Below, piece by piece: positions 11,381 to 21,195 of a stretch of 64,000 nt of DNA. Position numbers and translations under genes: made by a program. The DNA lies in contig NZ_LXLV01000064.1 of assembly GCF_001757995.1 (NCBI RefSeq), forward strand, positions 62,001 to 126,000, in the 5' to 3' direction. Numbering within the stretch: position 1 is the stretch's first letter; the number at the start of each line of letters is the position of its first letter. This DNA is from Bacillus mycoides (GTDB lineage Bacteria; Bacillota; Bacilli; Bacillales; Bacillaceae_G). The notes under the pieces are model-generated. The model saw only the letters and a program-made list of their open reading frames with translations. It ran no database searches and was not told where the DNA came from.

Positions 11381-11847
11381 CGTCCTAATCCAAAGGCCTC
11401 TAAAATTTCTTTTTGTCTTCCAAACATTTCTTTTTCATCTTCTTCTGTCATATGATCATAACCAAGCAAATGCAAAAAGCCATGTAGTGCTAAAAACCCA
11501 AGTTCTCGATCAAAAGAATGTCCATATTCTTCAGCTTGTTCTTTTGCTCTTGGAATAGAAATAATAAGATCTCCTAACATACGCGGCATCTCCGCACCGA
11601 CAATTTCCATTTCGCCTTCTCCCATTTCTTCCATGGCGAAAGAAATAACGTCCGTAGGCTGATCCTTATCTCGGTAATCACGGTTTATTTCACGAATACG
11701 TTCATTATCTACAAACGTAACCGATAATTCTGCTCCTTCTTCTATGTTCTCCATTTGGGCTGCTTTCTCTACCAGCCCTCGAATCAAGCTTATATACTCG
11801 TCTTTCACTTCTTCTGTTTCATCAATAAAATCAATTAATAAACTCAT
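11377..11847 (-). CDS. ybeY: rRNA maturation endoribonuclease YbeY
   Basis: 156 residues with the zinc motif [11 protein letters not shown] near residue 120, the hallmark of this single-strand endoribonuclease. It acts in 16S 3'-end maturation and late 70S quality control. It is coupled on both sides by 4-nt overlaps with pgpH and dgkA. Confidence 0.95.
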   Translation of the reverse strand: MSLLIDFIDETEEVKDEYISLIRGLVEKAAQMENIEEGAELSVTFVDNERIREINRDYRDKDQPTDVISFAMEEMGEGEMEIVGAEMPRMLGDLIISIPRAKEQAEEYGHSFDRELGFLALHGFLHLLGYDHMTEEDEKEMFGRQKEILEAFGLGR

Positions 11848-13988
11848 TCTTTCTCCTTTTCTTCCGGCGGTTCCGGATATGTAATACGGGAATGGAAAAT
11901 ACCATTTAACGTTTCACATAACGTTTTTCCAACGATTTGTAGTTCCTTAAATGTCAAATCACATTCACTAAATTGACCATCTTGCAAACGATCTTTAATG
12001 ATACTTTGCACTAAATTATTGATTTGATCTGGCGTTGGATGATTCATTGAACGTACCGCCGCTTCTACACTATCAGCAATACCAACGATTGCCGACTCTT
12101 TAGAAGTTGCTTTTGACCCTGGATAACGGAACATTTCCTCAGTATATTTCTCTTTATCTTCTTTAATCGCCTTATAGTAAAAATATTTAAGTAACGTTGT
12201 ACCATGATGCTGTCCAGCGATATCGATAATTTCTTGAGGTATATGGTGTTCTTCTAACATTCTCACCCCATCGGTTACATGAGCAATTATAATATCTTTA
12301 CTCGTTACAGGGTCTAATCTATCATGCGGGTTTTCAATCCCCATCTGGTTTTCAATAAAAAACTGCGGTTGTACTGTTTTCCCTACATCATGATAATATG
12401 CCCCTACACGCGCTAACACTCCGTTTGCTCCAACTGCTTCACATGCAGCTTCTGAAAGATTGGCTACCATTACACTATGGTGATATGTACCTGGTGCTTC
12501 TAATAAAATTTTGCGTAAGAGCGGGTGATTCGGACTTGAAAGTTCCATCAACTTCATACTCGATACAATCCCAAGACCACTTTCTAAATAAGGCAAAATC
12601 CCCATAGCTAGAACAGAAGAGATAATCCCTGAAACTGCAGCCATTAATAATTGCACCCCTATTTCAAGAGGCGAAAAGTTCCCATTTCGCAATAATAACA
12701 ACGCCGCTAATACGACTACATTTAATACAGAAACGAGTATACCAGCTTGTAAAATCATCGTACGACGATTTTTTTCTCTCAAGAAAATACTAACTGATAG
12801 TGAACTTAATAACACATAGATCCCCACACTATAATTCAGGGTGCTCATTACCCCTTCATTAAACATAATGCTTCCGCATACAGAAAAAATCATGCTTGTT
12901 AAAAAAACAAATCGATCACCAATCATTAGTTTTACAAGTATTGTTCCCATTGCAACCGGAACAACATACGCGATCCCTGCATATTCAAGCTTTTGGAACA
13001 AGCTAATGATTTTCATTAAAACGATCGTGATAGACAAAATGGTAATGTACGCTAAAATATACGGTCTATCTTCTCTTTTCCGTTGTAAAAACACTTCAAA
13101 TTGCTTATGCATAAAGTACAATAGCACACCAATGAGTACCGCTAACCCAACATAGGGTTGAAAGCTGTTCCCTTTTTCTAACAGGCCAACTAATTTCAAC
13201 TGATTGTACATATCACTTGAAATCGTTTCACCTTCTCTAACAAGGACTTGCCCTTGAAGAATATAAACAGGTGGAACTAAATCTTCTTCCGCTTTTCTCT
13301 TCTCTTTTGTTAAGGTCGGATCATAAAAATAGTTTGCAGAAATCGCATATTTCCCTAACGCCTTAATAGATTCCTTTAAACCATTATCAACATTAACACT
13401 ATTCATCTCACTTACATATCGTTCCTTCGCATCCTTCAATTCGTCCATTTTAATATGCTCAGTCATGATACTATTAATAGCTGTAACTGCTGCATCTTTT
13501 GCTAATACTAATTGGTTCGAATCTGCATTAATTAAGTTTAGTAAGTTTGAATCAGATAATTCTTTCGTTAAATCAGTAGGCAATTTTTTTTTCAACTTGT
13601 CCACTTTTTCAGCATCAGTAATCTTTTTTTGCTCATCCGGCCCAACCGCTTTAATCTCTTGTATTACTTCATCTACTTTAGCAAAGACGTCATTCACAAT
13701 ATCCACTTTATTTTGTTTATACTCACTTTTATATGTATATTGATCTTCAACTTTTGTAGCGGCTTCTTTTTTCTTTTTGTCCGTTGTAACTTTATCTTCA
13801 ATTTTAATAGGAGAATGGATTGTTTTTTTCGCAATAGAATATGTTGCAACATCTAATTGCTCTGGTTTTACATTATTCATAAGTGCAAAAAACAGTACCG
13901 CTCCTAATAAAACGTAAGAAATCCAACTTAGTTTTTTCGAATGTTGTAAATTACGAAACCACTTAGAAATTTCTTGAGATCTTGACAT
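11844..13988 (-). CDS. pgpH: 7TM-HD c-di-AMP phosphodiesterase PgpH
   Basis: 714 residues. An N-terminal membrane anchor precedes an extracellular 7TMR-HDED domain (about 45-280); seven membrane helices (about 280-470) and a cytoplasmic HD domain follow. The HD domain shows [31 protein letters not shown] and GQHHGT, all metal ligands. PgpH cleaves c-di-AMP to pApA. The B. subtilis name is yqfF. It overlaps ybeY. Confidence 0.93.
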   Translation of the reverse strand: MSRSQEISKWFRNLQHSKKLSWISYVLLGAVLFFALMNNVKPEQLDVATYSIAKKTIHSPIKIEDKVTTDKKKKEAATKVEDQYTYKSEYKQNKVDIVNDVFAKVDEVIQEIKAVGPDEQKKITDAEKVDKLKKKLPTDLTKELSDSNLLNLINADSNQLVLAKDAAVTAINSIMTEHIKMDELKDAKERYVSEMNSVNVDNGLKESIKALGKYAISANYFYDPTLTKEKRKAEEDLVPPVYILQGQVLVREGETISSDMYNQLKLVGLLEKGNSFQPYVGLAVLIGVLLYFMHKQFEVFLQRKREDRPYILAYITILSITIVLMKIISLFQKLEYAGIAYVVPVAMGTILVKLMIGDRFVFLTSMIFSVCGSIMFNEGVMSTLNYSVGIYVLLSSLSVSIFLREKNRRTMILQAGILVSVLNVVVLAALLLLRNGNFSPLEIGVQLLMAAVSGIISSVLAMGILPYLESGLGIVSSMKLMELSSPNHPLLRKILLEAPGTYHHSVMVANLSEAACEAVGANGVLARVGAYYHDVGKTVQPQFFIENQMGIENPHDRLDPVTSKDIIIAHVTDGVRMLEEHHIPQEIIDIAGQHHGTTLLKYFYYKAIKEDKEKYTEEMFRYPGSKATSKESAIVGIADSVEAAVRSMNHPTPDQINNLVQSIIKDRLQDGQFSECDLTFKELQIVGKTLCETLNGIFHSRITYPEPPEEKEKE

Positions 13989-14165
13989 GATTTCAATACC
14001 TTCTCCTCTCCAGAAATAAAGTGAAACTATTTATAGCTTTCATTTCTTCCAGCCAACGATACTTTTTAAGACCATATTTTTATAGACCATCACCTATAGT
14101 TTATTTCCCTCGTCTTTAATGATAGTAAAAAATATGTCATTCGCCAACCTTATCATACAAAAAGA

Positions 14166-14190
14166 AATGATCCTGACAAATAGGATCATT
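14166..14190 (-). terminator. Terminator of the yqfC-yqfD-phoH unit
   Basis: The 9-bp arms AATGATCCT and AGGATCATT (14166-14174 with 14182-14190) are followed by TTCTTTTT on the minus strand. The stem overlaps the phoH stop codon. Confidence 0.8.
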
Positions 14191-15145
14191 CCATTTTATC
14201 ATATGCCTCAATAATACGTTGCACTAACGGGTGTCTCACAACGTCCGTTTGTTCCAATGTAATGAACGAAAGACCTGATACACCTGATAAAATATTAGCA
14301 GCAATAGAAAGACCTGACTTTACCCCTTTTGGCAAGTCTACCTGTGAGGGATCCCCCGTAATAACCATTTTAGAACTAAAACCTAATCGTGTTAAAAACA
14401 TTTTTATTTGAACACCAGTTGTATTTTGCGCCTCATCTAATATAACAAATGAATCATCAAGAGTACGCCCTCTCATGTAAGCAAGCGGCGCAATTTCAAT
14501 TACACCACGTTCCATCATGCGTTGTGTATATTCTTGTCCAAGAATATCATGTAGCGCATCATATAGTGGACGTAAATACGGATCTACTTTTTCTTTCAAA
14601 TCACCTGGTAAAAACCCTAAGCTCTCTCCAGCTTCTACAGCAGGTCTTGTTAAAATAATTTTCTTTACATACCCTTGCTTTAAAGCTCTCACAGCCATTA
14701 CTACGGCTAAGTATGTTTTCCCTGTCCCAGCAGGCCCTATTCCAAATACAATATCATTCTTTTTCATTGCATGAATATATCGTCTTTGCCCCATCGTTTT
14801 CACACGAATGGATTTACCTTTTGCTGTTTTAAAAATTTCCTCTTCATATAACTCTTCGAATTGAGCAATTTTCCCTTGTTGCCCAAGCTGAATCGCATAC
14901 GCAACATCTCTTTCCGAAATTGATACACCTTTACGGATAACAACAAGTAACTGTTGTAAGATTTTTTCTACGAGCACCACAGTTTCATCTGCCCCAGATA
15001 CACGAACAGATTCTCCTCTAGTCACAATCGATACACTAAGTTCTCGTTCAATTACTTTTAAATGAGCATCATTTACCCCAAAAAGAGCGATTGCTTCGTT
15101 GGGATTTTCCAATTGTTGGTTCATTTCTACTAATTGTTCTGCCAT
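14186..15145 (-). CDS. phoH: PhoH-like ATPase
   Basis: 319 residues. An N-terminal KH-like segment is followed by a P-loop ATPase with Walker A GPAGTGKT and Walker B VILDEAQNT, the YbeZ/PhoH family. Association with ybeY and era suggests an RNA/ribosome role. The start is 3 nt after yqfD, behind GGAGACTGAG. Confidence 0.94.
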   Translation of the reverse strand: MAEQLVEMNQQLENPNEAIALFGVNDAHLKVIERELSVSIVTRGESVRVSGADETVVLVEKILQQLLVVIRKGVSISERDVAYAIQLGQQGKIAQFEELYEEEIFKTAKGKSIRVKTMGQRRYIHAMKKNDIVFGIGPAGTGKTYLAVVMAVRALKQGYVKKIILTRPAVEAGESLGFLPGDLKEKVDPYLRPLYDALHDILGQEYTQRMMERGVIEIAPLAYMRGRTLDDSFVILDEAQNTTGVQIKMFLTRLGFSSKMVITGDPSQVDLPKGVKSGLSIAANILSGVSGLSFITLEQTDVVRHPLVQRIIEAYDKME

Positions 15146-15148
15146 TAC

Positions 15149-16348
15149 TCAGTCTCCTTGAATATCGGATTCAGATATTGGTTGTGGCTCTGCAATATTT
15201 TCAATCACTGTATAATGTAATGTGACCTTTAGGTGATCCGCCTCAACCTCTTTACTCAAAATGTTATCACTTACAATCATAGCATGTTCATCCAATTTTT
15301 TCTTCAGTTCTTTTTCTGCCATCTCTTTCGCTACTTTCATTGCTTGTTTTTCTGTATATTCTCGGTTCGCTTCTTCCTCTTCTCGTACAATATCTTTTTC
15401 ATATGCAACTGGTAATGTAAATCCAAATAATTTCACATCATGTTTTACACTTTCAGTACGAGAGCGTTTATACTCATCCTGTTGAAATCCCCATATTTTT
15501 ATTTTAGCACCCCAAAATTTAAGGAAATATTCATTATACGAATTACCAGTATACACTTGAAATTGCGTCTTTAACGGAACATCCACTTCAGATTTGTACC
15601 ACGTTTCTCCATATACAATCCCTTTAGCCGAAACAACTGTCGGATTCTCCTCATTACCATACATCCCCGAGACAAGAAGTTGCCCCTTTTCTACATGGTC
15701 ATTTTTCATGACAACAGGCTTCCCAACTTCCACAAATGTTTTTGTAATAATCCCTTCTTTTTTCGCTACTAAGTTTTGTGGCTGTTGTTCACTTTCTTTT
15801 TTCGGTTCATTTTTTTCAACAATCTTAAAATGATATGTTGTCCCTCTTATTTCTAATCCCGCCCAAGTAATCGCATTAATATTGTCTGTCAAATGACGTT
15901 GAACATCTTCTACATTCGGCATTTGGAACTGTAATTTTCCTTTTTTTATACCCATTTTGTCCAATTCCTTCATCAAGATATATTCCGTTTCAGGTTTTGC
16001 TCCTGTAATTTCAATTTTCCACACCATATTTGACAATGCGATCATTCCGAAAAAAAATATTAAAAACCCAATTAAAAATCCACTATTTTTAATTAAACGC
16101 TTATTCCAAAACGGAAAACCGTAACGTCCAATAAAATATAATTTACATTCATTTTTTCTATAAATTGGTTTTATCTTTTTCACATCTCGTAATAACATAC
16201 AAAAAACTAACGTTTCATCAGCTATCTTCTTTACATCCCAAACGAGTAATTTCCTCCGCACACACTCGTTAACAAAGCGTTCCGCTCCTCTACCTTCAAT
16301 TCGCACCTTTACATACCCAAGCCATTTTATAAACCATTTATTCTTCAT
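15149..16348 (-). CDS. yqfD: Sporulation protein YqfD
   Basis: 399 residues. A cytoplasmic N-terminal part (1-90) and one membrane helix (about 90-110, GFLIGFLIFFFGMIAL) precede a large outside domain with the family's WAGLEIRGTTY and the charged C-terminal helix. YqfD is a sigmaE-dependent mother-cell protein related to SpoIV-type assembly factors; its exact role is unclear. Operon with phoH and probably yqfC. Confidence 0.9.
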   Translation of the reverse strand: MKNKWFIKWLGYVKVRIEGRGAERFVNECVRRKLLVWDVKKIADETLVFCMLLRDVKKIKPIYRKNECKLYFIGRYGFPFWNKRLIKNSGFLIGFLIFFFGMIALSNMVWKIEITGAKPETEYILMKELDKMGIKKGKLQFQMPNVEDVQRHLTDNINAITWAGLEIRGTTYHFKIVEKNEPKKESEQQPQNLVAKKEGIITKTFVEVGKPVVMKNDHVEKGQLLVSGMYGNEENPTVVSAKGIVYGETWYKSEVDVPLKTQFQVYTGNSYNEYFLKFWGAKIKIWGFQQDEYKRSRTESVKHDVKLFGFTLPVAYEKDIVREEEEANREYTEKQAMKVAKEMAEKELKKKLDEHAMIVSDNILSKEVEADHLKVTLHYTVIENIAEPQPISESDIQGD

Positions 16349-16565
16349 AGACTATCTCCACTACCTTTCTAAAAGTAGATACACTACTTTTCAATTCAAT
16401 TATCAAACTAGCTCGTACTAAAATTTTAATTAGTAGATTCCTTGACCCTCACTAATTATTAACCTTCACGATCCAGTTTTTTTACGTGGAACTCAATTCC
16501 CACCTATCCTCTTTGTACGAACCGAATATTGAGACCAGAACGTTACCACCTTACAAGATAACGAA
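16349..16565. other. Spacer between yqfC and yqfD
   Basis: About 220 bases with no coding sequence. It is unusually long for these genes, which are adjacent in B. subtilis. Probably it holds a separate promoter for yqfD; none is clear by eye. Confidence 0.4.
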
Positions 16566-16590
16566 GAAAAACTTCACAAACGGAAGTTTC
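16566..16590 (-). terminator. Terminator of yqfC
   Basis: The arms GAAAAACTTC and GAAGTTTC flank a 7-nt loop, with T's continuing in the 3' arm on the minus strand. It lies directly after the yqfC stop. Confidence 0.6.
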
Positions 16591-16593
16591 TCC

Positions 16594-16887
16594 TCACTCC
16601 TCTTTCTTTTCATTTTCTAAAAACGTCACTTGTTCAATAATCCCTTCAAGCAACAGTTCTTCTGGAAGGATTGTTTTAATAACAAAGGATTGACCTTTAA
16701 TTAATAATTGACCATGTTTCAATAGCAATCTTACCTCTTTATCTGAAAATACTAATAATCCTCGATGGTTTTCTATATAGATATGTACTTGCCCAACAAG
16801 CGTGATCCGAGGTAGATCCATTAACACATCCACTGGCAGGTCTATTTGCTTCGTTAACCAATTCTTCATTTGTTCTAATTTCTTCAT
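16594..16887 (-). CDS. yqfC: Sporulation protein YqfC
   Basis: 97 residues. The YqfC family shows LPRITLVGQVHIYIENHRGLL and a short acidic tail. It is made in the mother cell during sporulation; its molecular role is unknown. The ATG at 16887 is chosen over codons up to 16947 because GAGGGGGT lies at good spacing and the length then fits the family (about 95). The yqeZ-floA-yqfB genes that precede it in B. subtilis are absent here. Confidence 0.87.
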   Translation of the reverse strand: MKKLEQMKNWLTKQIDLPVDVLMDLPRITLVGQVHIYIENHRGLLVFSDKEVRLLLKHGQLLIKGQSFVIKTILPEELLLEGIIEQVTFLENEKKEE

Positions 16888-16968
16888 CTCAAAAGACCCC
16901 CTCTCATCCCATATGTATGAAAAAAGAGCTTGTAATATCACGTCCAAACTGAAAAAAGCATAAAAAAA

Positions 16969-16994
16969 CGTCTCATACGAAATGAGACGCTTTT
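16969..16994 (-). terminator. Terminator of the rpsU-yqeY operon
   Basis: The arms CGTCTCAT and ATGAGACG are followed by a T-run on the minus strand, immediately after yqeY (the T6 on the plus side also suits read-out from that strand). Confidence 0.85.
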
Positions 16995-17438
16995 TTATGC
17001 TAATAGCTGGATAACCAACTTATTCACTAGTGATCCGTCTGTTTTACCTTTTACTTTCGGCATAACAGCAGTCATCACTTTACCCATATCTGCTTTAGAT
17101 ATAGCACCAACTTCAGAAATAACTTGCTTAATTATATCCGCTAGTTCTTCTTCTGTTAATTGCTCCGGCAAATATGCGCTTAAAATCTGAATTTCACTTT
17201 GCAGTTTATCAACAAGGTCTTCACGACCAGCTTTTTTAAATTCAAGGAGGGAGTCCTTATACTGTTTTACTTCACGAGCTAAAACTGTTAATTCCTCTTC
17301 TTCAGTAAGAGTATGTTGCAGTTTAATACCTTCATTTTGTAAAGCAGCCTTAACCATACGAATAACGGTTAATTTTTCTTTTTGTTTATTCTTCATCGCT
17401 TGTTTCATATCATCGTTTAAACGACCGAGAAGACTCAT
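16995..17438 (-). CDS. yqeY: GatB/YqeY domain protein
   Basis: 147 residues, helical, with the YqeY signature ([23 protein letters not shown] at the start, [10 protein letters not shown] mid-protein, [19 protein letters not shown] at the end). The fold resembles the tRNA-binding tail of GatB amidotransferase. Its role is undefined. It is 15 nt behind rpsU, the usual pairing in Firmicutes. Confidence 0.92.
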   Translation of the reverse strand: MSLLGRLNDDMKQAMKNKQKEKLTVIRMVKAALQNEGIKLQHTLTEEEELTVLAREVKQYKDSLLEFKKAGREDLVDKLQSEIQILSAYLPEQLTEEELADIIKQVISEVGAISKADMGKVMTAVMPKVKGKTDGSLVNKLVIQLLA

Positions 17439-17453
17439 AACTTACACCCTCTC

Positions 17454-17627
17454 TTAGAACTTACGCTTTCTTGCCGCTTCAGATTTCTTCTTACGTTTTA
17501 CACTTGGCTTTTCATAAAACTCGCGCTTTCTTGCTTCAGCAAGTGTACCAGTTTTAGAAACCGATCTTTTAAAACGGCGAAGTGCATCCTCCAAAGACTC
17601 GTTTTTACGAACGACTGTTTTTGACAT
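17454..17627 (-). CDS. rpsU: 30S ribosomal protein S21
   Basis: 57 residues beginning [21 protein letters not shown] with a strongly basic C-terminus ([14 protein letters not shown]), the standard S21. An upstream in-frame ATG (17654) exists, but the ATG at 17627 follows GGAGGGAAAGAG and matches the family. Near the mRNA exit of the 30S. Confidence 0.97.
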
Positions 17628-17937
17628 TCTCTTTCCCTCCCTCCGAAACATCACACTTACATACTAACTTCAGCATGCAAAAAGAAACACTTCTTCAGCA
17701 TGTCTTTTACGATTATAATACATTTTATCACTTCAGGTCAACTATTTGGCAGAATAAAAGAAGAATTGATGCTCTTCCTTTTTCAAAAACTATGTTGATA
17801 GCCGTTATCTCTTCCCCTAAAAATAAATATATTTTTATCACTACATCTTTTTTATACAAGGATACGCTCAAAAACCAACCCTTTAACGAACAACCCACTG
17901 CATATTCTTTCAATACTTAACTTCTCCATGAATGAAA
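17628..17937. other. Gene-free interval upstream of rpsU
   Basis: About 310 AT-rich bases. It must hold the rpsU-yqeY promoter (minus strand). A short minus-strand ORF within it (17728-17913) lacks a ribosome site and family resemblance and was not accepted. Confidence 0.5.
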
Positions 17938-17968
17938 AAAAGCATGCAAACCCTTGTCGTTTGCACGC
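17938..17968 (-). terminator. Terminator of mtaB
   Basis: A 10-bp stem (17942-17951 with 17959-17968) has runs of T on both strands. It lies 6 nt after mtaB. Confidence 0.85.
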
Positions 17969-17974
17969 TTTTTA

Positions 17975-19327
17975 TTATGCGCTTGCTGATTCTTTTTTTA
18001 CATCATCTTCAAGAACACGAACAAATTGCGCTTCATTATATGGATAACCAGCTTTTGTAATTTTCACTTTCACTAGCTTACCAATTAATTCTTCAGATCC
18101 TTCAAACACAATTTTTAAGTAGTTATCTGTATAACCTACATATAACCCTTCACGATCACCATCTTTAAACGTCTCTTCCGGAATAATTTCAAGCACTTCA
18201 CCTTCAAACCCAGAAGCATACTCTTTCGCTAATTGATTAGATAGCTCAATTAGACGATGAACACGTTCATTCTTCACATCTTCAGGAACTTGATCTTCCA
18301 TACGTGCTGCTGGTGTACCTGTACGTTTTGAATAAGGGAAAACGTGTAATTCAGAGAAACGATTCTCTTTAATGAAATTGTACGTTTCCATGAATTCTTC
18401 TTCTGTTTCACCCGGGAATCCAACGATTACATCTGATGTGATCGCAAGACCTGGTAGTGCCACTTTCAAACGATCTAAACGCTCTTGGAAAAATTCCATC
18501 GTATACTTACGGCGCATACGTTTTAATACAGTATTAGATCCTGATTGCAACGGAATATGCAAGTGACGTACAACTACTTCAGATTTATCTAGTACTTCAA
18601 TTACTTCATCTGAAATTTGACTCGCCTCTATTGAAGAAATACGAAGACGTTTCAATCCGCCTACTTCTGCTTCCATATCACGCAGTAATCCAGCTAAATT
18701 ATAATCTTTTATATCTTCACCGTACCCACCTGTATGAATACCTGTTAATACGATTTCTTTATAGCCCGCATCTACTAATTGCTGTGCTTGTTTAATAACT
18801 TCTTTTCCATCACGAGAACGCATTAAACCACGCGCCCAAGGAATGATGCAAAATGTACAGAAGTTATTGCAACCTTCTTGTATTTTTAAAGATGCACGTG
18901 TACGGTCCGTGAAATATGGTACATCAAGCTCTTCGTATACACGTGTTTTCATAATATTGCGGACAGCATTAATTGGTTGACGCTCTTTACGGAACTCTTC
19001 GATGTATCCTAACATCTTCTCACGATCTTGCGTACCAACAACAATATCTACACCTGGAATTGCCATGATTTCTGCTGGAGATGTTTGTGCATAACATCCA
19101 GTTACACAAATTACCGCATCTGGATTTTGGCGTACAGCACGTCTAATTACTTGACGGCTTTTTTTATCTCCAGTATTTGTTACTGTACATGTGTTAATAA
19201 CATATACATCAGATTTCTTTTCATATTCAGTTCTTTCATAACCACCTTGTTTAAACAATTGCCAAATCGCTTCTGTTTCATAGTGGTTTACTTTACAACC
19301 TAACGTGTGGAACGCAACAGTTGCCAT
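17975..19327 (-). CDS. mtaB: tRNA t6A37 methylthiotransferase MtaB
   Basis: 450 residues. The N-terminal UPF0004 domain holds cluster cysteines in LGCKVN, NTCTVT and GCYAQT. The radical SAM core has CNNFCTFC near 150. A TRAM domain occupies about 375-440. It converts t6A37 to ms2t6A in tRNAs reading ANN codons. The B. subtilis name is yqeV. It follows rsmE by 6 nt in the dnaJ-prmA-rsmE-mtaB run. Confidence 0.95.
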   Translation of the reverse strand: MATVAFHTLGCKVNHYETEAIWQLFKQGGYERTEYEKKSDVYVINTCTVTNTGDKKSRQVIRRAVRQNPDAVICVTGCYAQTSPAEIMAIPGVDIVVGTQDREKMLGYIEEFRKERQPINAVRNIMKTRVYEELDVPYFTDRTRASLKIQEGCNNFCTFCIIPWARGLMRSRDGKEVIKQAQQLVDAGYKEIVLTGIHTGGYGEDIKDYNLAGLLRDMEAEVGGLKRLRISSIEASQISDEVIEVLDKSEVVVRHLHIPLQSGSNTVLKRMRRKYTMEFFQERLDRLKVALPGLAITSDVIVGFPGETEEEFMETYNFIKENRFSELHVFPYSKRTGTPAARMEDQVPEDVKNERVHRLIELSNQLAKEYASGFEGEVLEIIPEETFKDGDREGLYVGYTDNYLKIVFEGSEELIGKLVKVKITKAGYPYNEAQFVRVLEDDVKKESASA

Positions 19328-19333
19328 TGATTA

Positions 19334-20083
19334 TCACCCCATCAACTCAAAATGATAAGAAGCGGCACTTAACGCATAAAGCGGAGCCGTTTCTGTTCTT
19401 AAAATTCTTGGTCCTAAACTACATGGTACAAATTTATGTTCACGAAGTGCAGCAATCTCTTCCTCCGCTAAACCGCCTTCTGGTCCAAATACAATTAACA
19501 GCTTTTGACCTGGTTTAATCGTCGCTAAAGCTTTCGCAAAATTAGATTTCTCACCTTGTTTCGCTTCTTCTTCATACGCAACAAGACAAACATCATACTC
19601 GCTACTCATCGACAGCAATTGTTTAAACGATGAGGGCACGTGTACTTCTGGAATTTCACTTCTATGCGATTGTTCCGCAGCTTCTTTTACAATTTTTTTC
19701 AAACGCTCAATTTTTTTATCTGCTTTTTTCGCATCCCACTTTACAATAGATCGAGATGCTTGAAATGGTAAAAATGCAGCCGCCCCAAGCTCAGTTCCTT
19801 TTTGAAAAATTAACTCTAGCTTGTCTCCTTTCGGCAGTCCACTTGCAATCGTCACGAATACAGGAAGTTCGCTTGACGCCTCTATCCATTCTACAATAGT
19901 GGTATCCACAAATTCACTGGTAATTTCAGCAATTGAACACTCTGCTGTTTTACCATTTACACAGCAATAAATGTGGTCACCAGCTGACATACGCATCACT
20001 CTTGCGATGTGATGGACATCATCACCCATTATGCGAATACTTGTCTCATTTACATATTTCTCTTCTACAAAATAACGTTGCAT
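19334..20083 (-). CDS. rsmE: 16S rRNA (uracil(1498)-N3)-methyltransferase RsmE
   Basis: 249 residues. An N-terminal PUA-like domain is followed by a SPOUT fold with the knot motifs VFGPEGGLAEEE and SLGPRILRTETA that bind SAM. It modifies U1498 of 16S rRNA. AAGGTGATTAT precedes the ATG, and a long RNA hairpin (20101-20144) ends just upstream. Confidence 0.94.
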   Translation of the reverse strand: MQRYFVEEKYVNETSIRIMGDDVHHIARVMRMSAGDHIYCCVNGKTAECSIAEITSEFVDTTIVEWIEASSELPVFVTIASGLPKGDKLELIFQKGTELGAAAFLPFQASRSIVKWDAKKADKKIERLKKIVKEAAEQSHRSEIPEVHVPSSFKQLLSMSSEYDVCLVAYEEEAKQGEKSNFAKALATIKPGQKLLIVFGPEGGLAEEEIAALREHKFVPCSLGPRILRTETAPLYALSAASYHFELMG

Positions 20084-20100
20084 ATAATCACCTTAGTAGA

Positions 20101-20144
20101 GTTTCGTTCCTTTCGTAAGTGTTGACTTACGAAAAGAACGAAAC
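20101..20144 (-). repeat. 20-bp inverted repeat just upstream of the rsmE ribosome site
   Basis: The arms 20101-20120 and 20125-20144 pair over all 20 positions around a 4-nt loop. The single non-complementary position is a G-U wobble in the minus-strand RNA but an A-C mismatch in the plus-strand RNA, so the hairpin suits the prmA-rsmE transcript. No T-run follows, so it is probably not a terminator. Confidence 0.75.
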
Positions 20145-20171
20145 GTTATCATTTTCATATAACAAACGGCA

Positions 20172-20199
20172 AGTCCCTCACCTTATATGGTAAGAGACT
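20172..20199 (-). terminator. Weak terminator-like hairpin after prmA
   Basis: The 11-nt arms 20172-20182 and 20189-20199 pair with two mismatches in the plus strand. On the minus strand the following bases are only moderately T-rich, so read-through into rsmE is likely. Confidence 0.45.
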
Positions 20200-20228
20200 C
20201 CCCTGTTCTTTATAGACTAAAATCTATA

Positions 20229-21167
20229 TTACGCATTTCGTGCAATAATTGCTACCCAATCTTCCATTCGAAGCACTTCTTCAATTGTAAATCCAGCTTT
20301 TTCTAACGCTTCAGAAATTAATTTTTCTTTCGCCCCAATAATACCAGATGTAATAAATAATCCACCTGGCTTCACAACTCTCGCCGCGTCTTCAGGGAAT
20401 AGAAGAATAATTTCCGCTAGTAAATTCGCTACGATTAAATCAACTGGACCTTCAATACCTTCTAATAGACTATTCTGTCCAACATTGACAATGTCATCTG
20501 TTTTATTTAAGCGCACATTCATTTCTGCACTTTCAACTGCAACCGGATCTAAATCATACGCTTGAACAGAAGCCGCACCTAATTTTGCTGCTGCAATACT
20601 AAGTACCCCCGAACCTGTCCCCACATCGATCACAGTATCACCTGGCTGAACCGTTTTTTCTAACGCACGAATACACATCGTCGTTGTTGGATGAGTTCCT
20701 GTACCAAACGCCATACCCGGGTCTAATTCAATGATTTTTTCATCCGGAGAAGATGGTGTGTATTCTTCCCATGTCGGTACGATTGTGAATGTATCAGAAA
20801 TTTGTACTGGATGGTAATATTTTTTCCAAGCAGTAGCCCAATCTTCTTCATCGACTTCGTTAATGGTAATATTTCCAGTACCAATTTCAATGTCGTAAGA
20901 TGGAAGCACATCAATAGATGATTTTACACCCGCAATCGTTTCCTGTAAAGAATCCGTTTGCGGGAAATATGCTTTTACTAATACACCCTCTGCCGGGTAT
21001 TCATCTGGGTTCAATGCATAAATTTCACCATATTGTTGCTCGCGCTCTTTCGTCAACTCCGCTGGATCCTCAATCGCAACTCCACTAGCACCAGCTTCAT
21101 GTAAAATATGAGAGACAGCTTCTACTGCTTCTTCTGTTGTATGAATACTAACTTCTGACCATTTCAC
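20229..21167 (-). CDS. prmA: Ribosomal protein L11 methyltransferase
   Basis: 312 residues. The substrate-recognition N-domain is followed by a class I methyltransferase with [14 protein letters not shown] and motif [20 protein letters not shown]; the NLLAEII motif follows. It trimethylates L11. The start is GTG at 21167 behind GGAGTTGG. It is 28 nt downstream of dnaJ, as in B. subtilis. Confidence 0.95.
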   Translation of the reverse strand: MKWSEVSIHTTEEAVEAVSHILHEAGASGVAIEDPAELTKEREQQYGEIYALNPDEYPAEGVLVKAYFPQTDSLQETIAGVKSSIDVLPSYDIEIGTGNITINEVDEEDWATAWKKYYHPVQISDTFTIVPTWEEYTPSSPDEKIIELDPGMAFGTGTHPTTTMCIRALEKTVQPGDTVIDVGTGSGVLSIAAAKLGAASVQAYDLDPVAVESAEMNVRLNKTDDIVNVGQNSLLEGIEGPVDLIVANLLAEIILLFPEDAARVVKPGGLFITSGIIGAKEKLISEALEKAGFTIEEVLRMEDWVAIIARNA

Positions 21168-21195
21168 AATTTACCAACTCCATTTTTCATTTCCA

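Noticed and set aside
17728-17913. 61-codon minus-strand ORF in the gap upstream of rpsU
   Set aside because: No ribosome site, low-complexity composition and no family resemblance.
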